From positions 60,203-124,202 of the forward strand of contig JBCBVV010000017.1 in NCBI GenBank assembly GCA_039817415.1: DNA of 64,000 nt, given 5' to 3'. Under the pieces are notes generated by a model. That model did no database searches, was not told where the DNA came from, and saw only the letters and a program-made list of their open reading frames with translations. Below are positions 35,194 to 42,893 of the stretch, piece by piece. The first letter of the stretch is position 1. Each line of letters opens with the position of its first letter. The position numbers were made by a program, and so were the translations under genes. Source of the stretch: JALEFZ01 sp039817415. Its GTDB lineage: Bacteria > Bacteroidota > Bacteroidia > J057.

Positions 35194-36140
35194 TGTACTT
35201 TCAACAACATTCCTCCATAAGAATAGCCACCTCCAAAAACCGTATTGATAATCGTATCTCCTTTTTGGAAGGAATCCCATGTTTGTGAAATCGCAATCCC
35301 ACAACCAGCAGCACCCGTATTTCCTTGGGTTTGGATGTTAGAGACCACCTTTTCTATGGGAAGATTTAAGTCTTGTGCTACTTTTTTAGAAATTCTGAAG
35401 TTGGCTTGGTGTGGCACAAAATAGTCGACATCATCTATGGTAAGCTGATGATTGTCCAACAAGGTTCGGCTAATTTCACCCATATACTGAACTGCATGGA
35501 TAAAAACATCTCTACCATGAGGCATGAAAAGTCCTCCTTCTCTAGGTCGTAGAACAACTCCTTCTAGTCCTTTGCCGATACAGGCAGCACCACCAGTCAC
35601 CAAATCGACTATCTCCAGGTTTTTTTGTCCTTCAATGGGTTCATCCGAAAGGAAATAGGCGACAGCTCCATCACCCCATAAGTGTCCAGATTTAGGATCT
35701 TCGATCTGTGCATAGGCCGTATTATGGTCTGATGCAACCACCAAGGCTCTTTTAGACTTGCCCATAGCCATATAACCTTGAGCAATCTCCACTGCATTCA
35801 ACAGGGAAGAACAAGCCGTGGAAATGGTTACGACAGGAATGTGGGGCTTATTTAGCGCCTTTTGCACCAAATGTCCCATGGTAGCAATGGTATCGAAGGG
35901 TGTATAGGTGGCCGCAACGATGAGGTCAATGTCATCCTTAGGGTAGGGGAGGTTTTCAAGGCCTTTTTTTACTGCCTCCACAGCCATTGTATGGGAATTC
36001 TCGCCAGGAGCAGCTTTGACTCTTTGCTTAATGCCAGTTCTGGCTACTAGCCATTCGTCTGTCAATCCGTTCAGCTCTGTGAAATAGGAATTGGGAACAA
36101 CTACTTCAGGCAGATAGTGGGCAACATGATGAAGGTACAT
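35190..36140 (-). CDS. Beta-ketoacyl-ACP synthase III-like enzyme (FabH family)
   Basis: A 316-residue thiolase-fold ketosynthase. The catalytic Cys110 is in ISTACSSLLN, His244 in VPHQANFRI and Asn274 in QGNTGAAG, the full FabH Cys-His-Asn triad with usual spacing. The WLVARTGIKQR block near residue 30 is also as in FabH. FabH starts fatty-acid synthesis from acetyl-CoA or branched acyl-CoA and malonyl-ACP. It is alone here, not in a fab operon, so it may be an additional FabH paralogue for a special lipid or pigment. Stop codons of this gene and the convergent 516-residue gene overlap (TTAA at 35190-35193). Confidence 0.85.
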   Translation of the reverse strand: MYLHHVAHYLPEVVVPNSYFTELNGLTDEWLVARTGIKQRVKAAPGENSHTMAVEAVKKGLENLPYPKDDIDLIVAATYTPFDTIATMGHLVQKALNKPHIPVVTISTACSSLLNAVEIAQGYMAMGKSKRALVVASDHNTAYAQIEDPKSGHLWGDGAVAYFLSDEPIEGQKNLEIVDLVTGGAACIGKGLEGVVLRPREGGLFMPHGRDVFIHAVQYMGEISRTLLDNHQLTIDDVDYFVPHQANFRISKKVAQDLNLPIEKVVSNIQTQGNTGAAGCGIAISQTWDSFQKGDTIINTVFGGGYSYGGMLLKVH

Positions 36141-36247
36141 ACAGCACTATTTCTTTTTCTCAGAAAACGCTGTCAAAGCTATGAAAATCAGAAAGGAAAG
36201 ACTAATTTATAATATAAATATTTCTTAGTAGCGGAAATTTTAATTTC

Positions 36248-36275
36248 TAGGCCTTTTGGCCTAAAATAGGCCTAG
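36248..36275. repeat. Nested inverted repeats upstream of the FabH-like gene
   Basis: TAGGCC-TTTT-GGCCTA (36248-36263) is one hairpin. The arm CTAGGCC (36247-36253) can pair instead with GGCCTAG (36269-36275), giving two exclusive folds. No T-run follows on the minus strand, so it is not a simple terminator. It may be an operator or RNA switch upstream of FabH; that is inference. Confidence 0.4.
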
Positions 36276-36335
36276 GGAACGAAATAGCCTTGTTTCATTC
36301 AAAATCCACAAAAAGGGAAATTCGCAATAAAACGC

Positions 36336-36800
36336 TTATTTGTCTTCATCAAAATACTCGTATTCCACTATATCAACTCCTATTTCTTCTCCTATTTCTC
36401 CATCATCCAGATCATCATAGGGAAACCAATACTTTTGAGAAATTTCATCTTCAAGCACAAAGGAAATACCTGAAAAATAATCTGGATCAGCTAGTGCATT
36501 CCAAGTCTTTTGAACAAGTTTTCTGCTGGCAAAAAGAAATGCTTGTTTCTCCATCTTTTCGAGCCTTCTGCTTTTCTTTACCTCTAAGGAAAGGCATTCA
36601 TATTCGTCGTAGGTGGGAGATGGGATGATGGTCAGCTCTACCTTATTAGCTCGAAGGGCAAAAAAGATTTGATAGATTTCCTCATAGTCTTCTATTTCCA
36701 TCTCAATAGCAGGATCAAGGTAGATAAATTGCTTCTTACTAGTCTCTGAATTACATGAGAAAAGAAGAAGAAGGGGAAGGAAATAGAAAAGTGTTTTCAT
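36336..36800 (-). CDS. Small acidic lipoprotein of unknown function
   Basis: 154 residues. A signal peptide with lipobox LLFSC gives lipidation at Cys16. The mature part is acidic, with a Tyr/Asp/Glu-rich C-terminus (YFPYDDLDDGEIGEEIG-like stretch near 125-150), and no family was recognised. The start codon follows directly after the T-run of a terminator-like hairpin that ends the nfu transcript, so expression depends on read-through or on an overlapping promoter. The + strand frame covering part of it is a shadow. Confidence 0.7.
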   Translation of the reverse strand: MKTLFYFLPLLLLFSCNSETSKKQFIYLDPAIEMEIEDYEEIYQIFFALRANKVELTIIPSPTYDEYECLSLEVKKSRRLEKMEKQAFLFASRKLVQKTWNALADPDYFSGISFVLEDEISQKYWFPYDDLDDGEIGEEIGVDIVEYEYFDEDK

Positions 36801-36827
36801 AAAAAAAGAGGACTCGTGTGAGCCCTC
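36801..36827 (-). terminator. Terminator behind nfu whose U-tract abuts the next start codon
   Basis: Read on the minus strand, GAGGGCTC (36827-36820) pairs with GAGTCCTC (36815-36808) through loop ACAC with one G-T pair. Seven Ts (36807-36801) follow, and then immediately the ATG of the lipoprotein gene at 36800. Confidence 0.7.
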
Positions 36828-36851
36828 AATTTAATTATATCATTGATTCCA

Positions 36852-37403
36852 TTAAACTGCTTCCACAGTTTTTATTTCTGGAAACATTCTCGTCATGAGG
36901 TTTTCGATACCGTTTTTCAAGGTTACAGTGGATGAAGGACAACCTGAACAACTTCCTAACATCTTCAGCTTTAATGTACCATCAATAAAGTCTTCATAAA
37001 TAATGTCTCCTCCATCTGAGGCTACAGAAGGGCGAATTTGCTTATCGAGGATGTCTTTGATTCGTTTGGTCAAGTCGCTGTCTCCTTCAGCATAAGAATT
37101 TTGGGCTCTTTCTTCCAAATCACCTGTAAAAATAGGTTGCTCTGAAGATAAGTACGCCTTAATAAAATCCTTCATAACAGGAATAATATCTTCCCACTGG
37201 AAAGCGCTATCACGGGTAATGGTGATGAAGTTCGCGCTAATAAATACCCCTTTGACAAATTTAAAGTCAAAGAGCTTTTTGGCCAATGGAGACTCATCTG
37301 TAGACTCGAATGTTGGAAAGTCTGCGCTTCCCATTCTTAAGAACATTCGCTGGGTTACAAACTTAAGAGAATCCGGATTTGGCGTTATTTCAGTATAAAT
37401 CAT
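36852..37403 (-). CDS. NifU-like iron-sulfur cluster carrier (Nfu)
   Basis: A 183-residue protein with two domains. The N-terminal Nfu_N domain (about 1-85) includes FVTQRMFLRMGSADFPTFE and LFDFKFVKGVFISANFITITR. The C-terminal NifU domain (about 105-180) has IRPSVASDGGDI and the cluster-binding CSGC in GSCSGCPSSTVTLKNGIE. This is the NFU1/Bacteroidota type, which passes [4Fe-4S] clusters to client enzymes such as lipoyl synthase and aconitase. No suf genes are adjacent. It is divergent from the lipoprotein at 37598. Confidence 0.9.
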   Translation of the reverse strand: MIYTEITPNPDSLKFVTQRMFLRMGSADFPTFESTDESPLAKKLFDFKFVKGVFISANFITITRDSAFQWEDIIPVMKDFIKAYLSSEQPIFTGDLEERAQNSYAEGDSDLTKRIKDILDKQIRPSVASDGGDIIYEDFIDGTLKLKMLGSCSGCPSSTVTLKNGIENLMTRMFPEIKTVEAV

Positions 37404-37548
37404 TTCTAATCAATGGTGTGTCACATATAGAACAGACAAAATAAGTCTCTTCATGCAGAAAACGCAACACGATCCAAAAGGTTTGTAAACTGAATGACAA
37501 ATATCAATCAATTCTTAGGGTGATTTCCTAAAGGATTTGACGGATAAA

Positions 37549-37585
37549 TTGTCAATTCTGCTTCCTCTTAGCTAATTTTAGCTAA
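37549..37585 (+). promoter_or_regulatory. Candidate promoter with tandem TTAGCTAA palindromes
   Basis: TTGTC (37549-37553) and TAATTTTA (37573-37580) resemble -33 and -7 elements 19 bases apart. Overlapping the -7 element are two identical 8-bp palindromes TTAGCTAA (37568-37575 and 37578-37585) separated by TT. A protein bound there would cover the promoter of the lipoprotein/sco/cytochrome genes. Confidence 0.4.
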
Positions 37586-37597
37586 AATTAACATGCA

Positions 37598-38017
37598 ATG
37601 ATAAACAAACGAATCTTTGGACTTGTCTTAATAGGACTTACACTGTTTGCCTGTGAGGATCAATCAAAGAAGCAAATAGGAGAACTACACAAGCAGGTGA
37701 TGGATCTTCATGATGTGGTGATGGCTGAGTATGGTAGCTTAGAGAAAATGGGCTTCCAACTCAAAGACTCACTTGCTGCTCTGAACGAAGCTGGAACGGC
37801 TGATGAAACAACTTTGTCTACCTTCCATGCCGCTATTCAGCAAAATGAGAAAGGGATTGAGGGAATGAACAATTGGATGAGGGGCTTTGATCAAAAGTAC
37901 GAAGAGAAGGGTCCGGAAAAAGCTGTAACCTATCTGAAGGAGCAACTGGTAGAGATGGAAAAAGTGAAGAAAGATTTTGATGAGGCTACCCAAGCAGCAA
38001 AAGCTATCCTTGAATAA
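37598..38017 (+). CDS. Helical lipoprotein of unknown function
   Basis: 139 residues. The lipobox LFAC (Cys19) follows a short signal peptide. The mature chain is almost all helical, with long amphipathic stretches (HKQVMDLHDVVMAEYG and QLVEMEKVKKDFDEATQ) typical of a coiled-coil bundle. No family was recognised beyond a general helical lipoprotein. It is one base upstream of sco (stop TAA, then ATG at 38019) and in one operon with sco and the cytochrome, so a link to cytochrome oxidase assembly or electron transfer is possible. Confidence 0.75.
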   Translation: MINKRIFGLVLIGLTLFACEDQSKKQIGELHKQVMDLHDVVMAEYGSLEKMGFQLKDSLAALNEAGTADETTLSTFHAAIQQNEKGIEGMNNWMRGFDQKYEEKGPEKAVTYLKEQLVEMEKVKKDFDEATQAAKAILE

Positions 38018-38018
38018 T

Positions 38019-38666
38019 ATGAATATAAACAGACTAGTTGGGATTGTATGTCTTTTAGGGGCATTGATGAGTTCGATAGGTTGTGATTCTCAACCAGCTT
38101 CAAAGTATCCAGTAGACAAGCCACTACCCGTATTTGGAGTATCCAAAATGGTAGATGGCCTATTGGTCCAACATAGCATTCCTTCCTTTAGTTTCGTGAA
38201 CCAGGATTCCAATCAGGTGTCAGAAAAGGATTTTGACGGAAAGATCTATATCGCTGACTTTTTCTTCTCTACCTGTCCAGACATCTGCCCTATGATGAGT
38301 GCTCAGATGGTCAGGGTATATGAAGCTTTTGAAGACAACGAAAAAGTCGCCATTCTTTCTCATTCCCTTGATCCTGAATATGATACACCTGCTGTATTGA
38401 AGGATTACGCGTCTAAACTCGGTGTTCAGGCACCTAAGTGGAACATGGTAACAGGATACAGTCGCCGATTTATCAGTGAATTCGGTCAAAGCAACTACCT
38501 CGTTACCGCCAAAGAGGATGAAGGAGCCCCAAAGGGAATCCTACACTCCGGGCATTTCCTCTTAGTTGATAAAGACCGTAAAATTCGAGGCTTATATGAT
38601 GGAACGACGGAGCGGGAAGTCAATATGTTGATCCATGATATCAAGCGTTTATTGAATGAAGAATAA
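38019..38666 (+). CDS. SCO1/SenC family copper chaperone, lipoprotein
   Basis: 215 residues from ATG 38019; the frame is open from 37977 but overlaps the previous gene. The lipobox SIGC gives Cys22. The thioredoxin-fold domain holds the copper motif CPDIC (Cys86, Cys90) in FFFSTCPDICPMM and the third ligand His near residue 176 in GILHSGHFLLVD. SCO proteins put copper into the CuA site of cytochrome c oxidase or work as thiol reductases. It overlaps the cytochrome c gene by 11 bases. The chain is anchored on the outer face of the inner membrane. Confidence 0.9.
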   Translation: MNINRLVGIVCLLGALMSSIGCDSQPASKYPVDKPLPVFGVSKMVDGLLVQHSIPSFSFVNQDSNQVSEKDFDGKIYIADFFFSTCPDICPMMSAQMVRVYEAFEDNEKVAILSHSLDPEYDTPAVLKDYASKLGVQAPKWNMVTGYSRRFISEFGQSNYLVTAKEDEGAPKGILHSGHFLLVDKDRKIRGLYDGTTEREVNMLIHDIKRLLNEE

Positions 38667-39099
38667 ATCTTCTATTTCGTGGCGTACGATACTTGCGTTC
38701 GGCTGGCCAGTTCTACTTGCTCTTGGTATTTTTGCCTATATTCAAACGGAGGGAAAAGGTTCTGCAGGACAGCGGCTTTATGCCCTACATTGTACCAATT
38801 GTCATGGTGAACAAGGAGCTGGTTTAAGAGGGTTATATCCTCCCTTGGCTGGAGCCGATTATTTATTAGAAGGAGGGGCAGAAATAGCCTGTCTCATCAG
38901 GTATGGCTATCAAGACAGCCTATTGGTGAATGGCAAATGGTATAGCCAAGCCATGCCCGGTAACAAACTGCTTCAAGATCAGGAGATTACCGCCTTGGTT
39001 AATTACATCAGAAATGAATGGGGAAATGAAGCCGAAACCATTCCCTTTCAGGAAATTAAGTCAGCTTTAGATAGCTGTAAACCAGAATCGAAGAATTAA
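38656..39099 (+). CDS. Membrane-anchored c-type cytochrome
   Basis: 147 residues with one N-terminal membrane helix (about 12-30) and a class I cytochrome c domain. The haem motif CTNCH is at 46-50, followed by GEQGAGLRGLYPPLAG, and the probable axial Met100 is in SQAMPGN. It carries electrons on the periplasmic face, likely as a small donor to an oxidase. The 11-base overlap with sco and short distance to the lipoprotein suggest one functional unit. Confidence 0.88.
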   Translation: MKNKSSISWRTILAFGWPVLLALGIFAYIQTEGKGSAGQRLYALHCTNCHGEQGAGLRGLYPPLAGADYLLEGGAEIACLIRYGYQDSLLVNGKWYSQAMPGNKLLQDQEITALVNYIRNEWGNEAETIPFQEIKSALDSCKPESKN

Positions 39100-39111
39100 T
39101 CTATCACATAT

Positions 39112-39921
39112 ATGGACTACACTACATTCTTGGTCAACATAAACCAACACGTTGCAACTGTTTCTTTCAATCGTCCTGATAAAGCCAATTCCATTTCCAA
39201 GGTGGCTTGGGCTGAAATGAAGCAGATTTTTGAGGAGCTGGACCAAAATCCTGAAGTAAGAGCTGTAGTCCTCAAAGGTGAAGGTAAGCACTTCTGTGCG
39301 GGGATTGATGTTTCTATGCTCATGGAAATGTCGCAAAGTCCTGGATCCTGTGAAGGGAGAAAGCGGGAGTTGGTCAGAAATATGGCCCTGTACCTACAAT
39401 CCTGTGTAAATGTCATCGAATACTGCCGTAAACCTGTCTTGGCTGCCATCCACAATGGTTGTATAGGAGCGGGCGTAGACATCATTGCTGCCTGTGATAT
39501 GCGCTATGCAACAAAGGATTCCTATATGGTGATCAAGGAGATTGACATGGGCATGGTAGCAGACCTTGGAACACTTCAACGCCTTCCCAAGATCATTCCC
39601 GATGGAATTGCTAGAGAAATGGCTTATACAGGGAGAAAAGTGAGTGGAGCAGAGGCTGCAAGCTTTGGTCTTGTCAACAGAGCCTTTGATAGCCAGGAAG
39701 AATTGTATGAAGAGGTTCATAAAATCGCCCTTCATATTGCCTCCAAATCTCCTCTTTCCATCAGGGGAACAAAAGAAGTACTCAACTTTTCAAGAGATCA
39801 CTCTGTGGAAGATGGCTTGAAGTATGTCGCTACTTGGAATGCGGGCATGATCATTTCTGATGATATCATGAAGGCCATGCAGGCTTACATGATGAAATCA
39901 ACGGCAGAATTCCAAAATTGA
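39112..39921 (+). CDS. Delta3,5-delta2,4-dienoyl-CoA isomerase-like enoyl-CoA hydratase family protein
   Basis: 269 residues of the crotonase superfamily. The oxyanion motif CAGIDVSML is near residue 62 and HNGCIGAGVDIIAACD near 114. Three acidic residues fit the ECH1 active site: Asp123, Glu143 (in VIKEIDMG) and Asp151 (in VADLGTLQRLP). Their spacings, 20 and 8, are the same as in mammalian ECH1 (176, 196, 204), and VADLGTLQRLP matches it. This favours isomerisation of 3,5-dienoyl-CoA in breakdown of unsaturated fatty acids over plain hydration. It follows the cytochrome gene by 12 bases; that linkage may be only operon sharing. Confidence 0.83.
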   Translation: MDYTTFLVNINQHVATVSFNRPDKANSISKVAWAEMKQIFEELDQNPEVRAVVLKGEGKHFCAGIDVSMLMEMSQSPGSCEGRKRELVRNMALYLQSCVNVIEYCRKPVLAAIHNGCIGAGVDIIAACDMRYATKDSYMVIKEIDMGMVADLGTLQRLPKIIPDGIAREMAYTGRKVSGAEAASFGLVNRAFDSQEELYEEVHKIALHIASKSPLSIRGTKEVLNFSRDHSVEDGLKYVATWNAGMIISDDIMKAMQAYMMKSTAEFQN

Positions 39922-39927
39922 TATCGC

Positions 39928-40440
39928 CTAGTTCTCAAACTGGATAAATTCATATTCATACCCATTAGCATCTATCCTCATGGAGACCATGCTAATGGGT
40001 AATTTGAATCTACGAGGTCCAATACTTCCTGGATTAAGGATCATTCCCTTCGACAGTTCAATCTCCTCGGCTTTATGAGAATGACCTACTAGGATGAGAT
40101 CCTTTTGATCCAACCAATCCACAGGGATTTCTTCCTTGATATGGATCATGCCTATTCGGGTATGGTATAGATCAAATTCAAGTTGATAAGGAAGGACCTG
40201 ACTCCAATCTCCTTTGTCCACATTTCCCCTTACTCCCAAGCTAGGTGTGATAGCTTTTAGACGCTCCCATAGCATTAGATTTCCTACATCTCCTCCATGT
40301 AAAATCAAATCAGCCCGTTCTAAATGCGGAATGACACTTTCTCTGAGGAGCTTATGTGTATCTGATATCAAAGCAATATGTAAGGATGATTTATATTCGC
40401 CCAACAACTCCCAGACATTAATCCTTATTTTTGTCTCCAT
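39928..40440 (-). CDS. Metallophosphoesterase (YfcE/MJ0936-like)
   Basis: 170 residues. The two-metal motifs are ALISDTHK, LHGGDVGN, GVRGNVDKGD, VGHSHKAEEI and LNPGSIGPRR, in family order and number. It is a small phosphodiesterase of the YfcE group, cytoplasmic, acting in vitro on p-nitrophenyl phosphodiesters; the natural substrate is unknown. The first 22 residues before ALISDTH are longer than usual, but no later ATG exists. It is convergent with the isomerase (6 bases apart) and divergent from the glycosyltransferase. Confidence 0.88.
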   Translation of the reverse strand: METKIRINVWELLGEYKSSLHIALISDTHKLLRESVIPHLERADLILHGGDVGNLMLWERLKAITPSLGVRGNVDKGDWSQVLPYQLEFDLYHTRIGMIHIKEEIPVDWLDQKDLILVGHSHKAEEIELSKGMILNPGSIGPRRFKLPISMVSMRIDANGYEYEFIQFEN

Positions 40441-40475
40441 ATATTTATCGCTAAAGTAGAAAGCTATACCATCCC

Positions 40476-41171
40476 ATGAAGAAACCCAAGCAGAATATCT
40501 GGATTATAGTCCCTGCCTTTAATGAGGGCAGGGTATTGGCTGGGGTTCTTCAATCTCTACAAAAAAGTCCTTACCAAATTCTAGTGGTGGATGATGGCTC
40601 TGATGATGACAGCAGAAAGATATGTCACCAAGTAGGGGTCCACTGTATCCGACATAAGGTAAACCTAGGTCAAGGAGCTGCCCTGCAGACAGGCATGGAC
40701 TTTTGCCAAGAAATAGGAGCGGAAATGGTGGTTCATTTTGACGCAGATGGACAGCATAGGGTAGAAGACATAGACCGCTTACTTGCTCAATTGCAGCTTG
40801 GAAAAGGGGATGTAATATTGGGTTCACGCTTTTTGACAAAGGAGGATAAGCGAGAAGTGCCTTTTCAGAGACGTATGCTATTGCAAATGGCCCGTATTCT
40901 CCAATTCCTCCTTACAGGGCTATGGTTGAGCGATGCCCATAACGGACTCAGGGCCTTGAATAGAAAAGCCCTTTGTGCCATAAAGCTAGAACAAAGTGGA
41001 CGTGCACACGCAACTGAAATCCTTCAGCAAATCAAAGAAAAAGAGCTTAGCTATGCTGAAGTTCCCGTCCACATTACCTATTCTCACTATTCAACATCAA
41101 AGGGGACTTCTATCTGGGATGCCTTTCAGGTATTAGAAGATTTGTTGGTTAAAAGGAAAAGACAGACATGA
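40476..41171 (+). CDS. GT2-family glycosyltransferase, polyprenyl-phosphate type
   Basis: 231 residues. GT-A marks are IIVPAFNEGRVL, LVVDDGSDDDS, VHFDADGQHRVEDI (the DxD metal motif) and LGSRFL. The size and the ending of the fold match dolichol/polyprenyl-phosphate mannose synthase-like enzymes without membrane helices. It probably loads a sugar onto a polyprenyl phosphate for cell-surface glycan. Its stop overlaps the start of a DUF2304 gene (ATGA), a pair often seen in other genomes, where DUF2304 would be the membrane partner. Confidence 0.87.
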   Translation: MKKPKQNIWIIVPAFNEGRVLAGVLQSLQKSPYQILVVDDGSDDDSRKICHQVGVHCIRHKVNLGQGAALQTGMDFCQEIGAEMVVHFDADGQHRVEDIDRLLAQLQLGKGDVILGSRFLTKEDKREVPFQRRMLLQMARILQFLLTGLWLSDAHNGLRALNRKALCAIKLEQSGRAHATEILQQIKEKELSYAEVPVHITYSHYSTSKGTSIWDAFQVLEDLLVKRKRQT

Positions 41172-41518
41172 ATATTTTCCAGTGGATCATGTTGCCTATC
41201 CTGGTTGTGTTGACACTTTTCCTATTTGGAAGGCTAAAAAAACAACCCTGGATTCGCGTAATCGTCTTGCTCATCATGGGCTTGGGAATGGTGTTCTTGA
41301 TACAGCCCGAGTGGAGTACGGAGGTCGCCAACTTTCTGGGAATTGGAAGGGGAGTAGATCTCCTTATCTACCTGAGTATGCTGGGACTGACCTTGGCTTG
41401 TATTCTCCTTTATGTTCGAACTGTTGAGTTAGATAAGAAATTAGAAGCCTTGGTGCGACAGGATGCATTGAAGGAGATCAGAGAAGAGGAAGCCAAGAAT
41501 AATAGAGAAGATGGATAA
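41168..41518 (+). CDS. DUF2304 small membrane protein
   Basis: 116 residues with three hydrophobic helices (about 5-22, 29-48 and 66-86) and a charged C-terminal helix (LDKKLEALVRQDALKE). Size, topology and the place behind a GT2 enzyme fit DUF2304. Its function is not known; it probably anchors the glycosyltransferase. It starts inside the stop codon of the previous gene. Confidence 0.75.
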   Translation: MNIFQWIMLPILVVLTLFLFGRLKKQPWIRVIVLLIMGLGMVFLIQPEWSTEVANFLGIGRGVDLLIYLSMLGLTLACILLYVRTVELDKKLEALVRQDALKEIREEEAKNNREDG

Positions 41519-41545
41519 AAAACTTATCATAATCGCATCTTTTCA

Positions 41546-41576
41546 TTGACCCTGCCGTATCTAGTCTATATATTTG
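41546..41576 (+). promoter_or_regulatory. Promoter of the tRNA gene
   Basis: TTGAC (41546-41550), 18 bases, then TATATTTG (41569-41576): an almost perfect Bacteroidota promoter. The tRNA begins 10 bases after it, where transcription is expected to start. Confidence 0.65.
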
Positions 41577-41585
41577 CACCAAATC

Positions 41586-41659
41586 GGGCCTATAGCTCAG
41601 TTGGTTAGAGCACCTGACTCATAATCAGGTGGTCCCTGGTTCGAGCCCAGGTGGGCCCA
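41586..41659 (+). tRNA. tRNA with CAU anticodon (Ile2 with lysidine, or elongator Met)
   Basis: 74 bases fold as a full cloverleaf. The acceptor GGGCCTA/TGGGCCC has a G-T pair. The D-arm is GCTC-AGTTGGTTA-GAGC, the anticodon stem is CCTGA/TCAGG with loop CTCATAA, and the T-arm is CCTGG-TTCGAGC-CCAGG. The discriminator is A. The genome carries CCG after it rather than CCA, so CCA is added later. CAU can be an elongator Met or an Ile2 gene whose C is changed to lysidine by TilS. The extended G/C acceptor and CCTGA stem look closer to Ile2, but I cannot settle it. Confidence 0.92.
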
Positions 41660-41669
41660 CCGATCATAG

Positions 41670-41706
41670 AAGGCATCAAGTTTCATCGAGCTTGATGCCT
41701 TTTTTC
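41670..41706 (+). terminator. Rho-independent terminator of the tRNA gene
   Basis: An 11-bp perfect stem AAGGCATCAAG (41670-41680) with CTTGATGCCTT (41691-41701), a 10-base loop and six further Ts. It starts 10 bases after the tRNA. Confidence 0.85.
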
Positions 41707-41734
41707 ATGGATTCAAAATCTATACCTTCACTCC

Positions 41735-42736
41735 ATGAAATACCTAGCTCTAATCCTGTCTATTTTCCTTTTTGTTTCTTGTGATGAGGCAAAAAGTCCT
41801 GCTTCTCACTCTGAAGTCCCAGCCGAAAAACAATCTACCACCATAATCGAGGATACCATTCCTCCCCAGCCAGACAATGCGGAAGCACAAACCCTTTTAG
41901 GAGACTACCTTTTTACGCCGACTGAGTTTAGTGAACTAGCTTTAACCCATTATGAAAAGGCCAAGCAGCAATACAAAAATCAGCCTGAAAATGCAGATTC
42001 TTTGATTTGGCATGGTCGGAGAACCGCTTATCTAGGAAAGTTTAAGGCGGCCATTCAAATATATACCGAAGGAATAGCAAAACATCCAGCAGATGCTCGT
42101 TTTTACCGCCACCGTGGGCACCGCTACATCAGTACCAGACAATATGAAAAGGCAATTGAAGATTTTGAGAAGGCCGTAAACCTGATTGAAGGACAAGAAG
42201 ACAAAGTGGAACCGGATGGACTGCCCAATGCACAAAATATCCCTTTAACTACCCTCCACTCAAATATTTGGTATCATTTAGGCTTAGCATATTACCTCAC
42301 AAATAAGCTAGAAAAGGCCCTCGAAGCCTTCCAGAATAGGGCAGTAACACAAAAATACGATGACAACATAGTATCAGGTGCTCACTGGCAATATATGATT
42401 CTGCGAAGGTTGGGAAGGGTAAAGGAGGCAAAGGAATCGATATCCGAGATTACTAAGGAAATGGAAATCATCGAAAACATAAGCTATCATCAGATGTGCC
42501 TGTTTTACAAGGGATTGATAGCTGAAAGCGATTTAACAAATGACCAATTAAGTTCCTCAGCTAGTGATGTCCTAACCTATGGCCTCTTGAACTGGTACAT
42601 GTATGATCAGCAGGATAATGAAACGGCCTTCAAGATGATGCAGGACCTTTATCAAAATGGAAATCCATACTCCTTCGCCTACCTAGCTTCGGAGGCAGAC
42701 TGGGCCAGATTAGGTTGGGTAGATGAGGCTGAATAA
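41735..42736 (+). CDS. TPR-repeat lipoprotein
   Basis: 333 residues. The signal peptide has a lipobox FVSC (Cys16). A low-complexity Ser/Pro/Glu-rich linker (about 20-50) is followed by TPR units such as WHGRRTAYLGKFKAAIQIYTEGI, FYRHRGHRYISTRQYEKAIEDFEKAV and IWYHLGLAYYLTNKLEKALEAFQNR. It is lipid-anchored and probably a protein-binding scaffold in the periplasm. It starts 28 bases after the tRNA terminator and needs its own promoter, not seen with confidence. Confidence 0.8.
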   Translation: MKYLALILSIFLFVSCDEAKSPASHSEVPAEKQSTTIIEDTIPPQPDNAEAQTLLGDYLFTPTEFSELALTHYEKAKQQYKNQPENADSLIWHGRRTAYLGKFKAAIQIYTEGIAKHPADARFYRHRGHRYISTRQYEKAIEDFEKAVNLIEGQEDKVEPDGLPNAQNIPLTTLHSNIWYHLGLAYYLTNKLEKALEAFQNRAVTQKYDDNIVSGAHWQYMILRRLGRVKEAKESISEITKEMEIIENISYHQMCLFYKGLIAESDLTNDQLSSSASDVLTYGLLNWYMYDQQDNETAFKMMQDLYQNGNPYSFAYLASEADWARLGWVDEAE

Positions 42737-42893
42737 AGCAACTGGTTGATAACTGTTACCCCTACGAAGGAATCAAGTCTCCCCATCGTCCAAGAGTGAA
42801 GAAGTCTTTTCTTTTCAAACTTCTTTTTCAGATGGAAGGAAAGATCAGGCTGGCTTATAAGTAATCATCAAGGGCCTCTCTTACGAGAGGTCT

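Noticed and set aside
36290..36628. 112-codon + strand frame over the acidic lipoprotein
   Set aside because: The opposite strand encodes a signal peptide with a lipobox and ends properly; this frame has no such marks.
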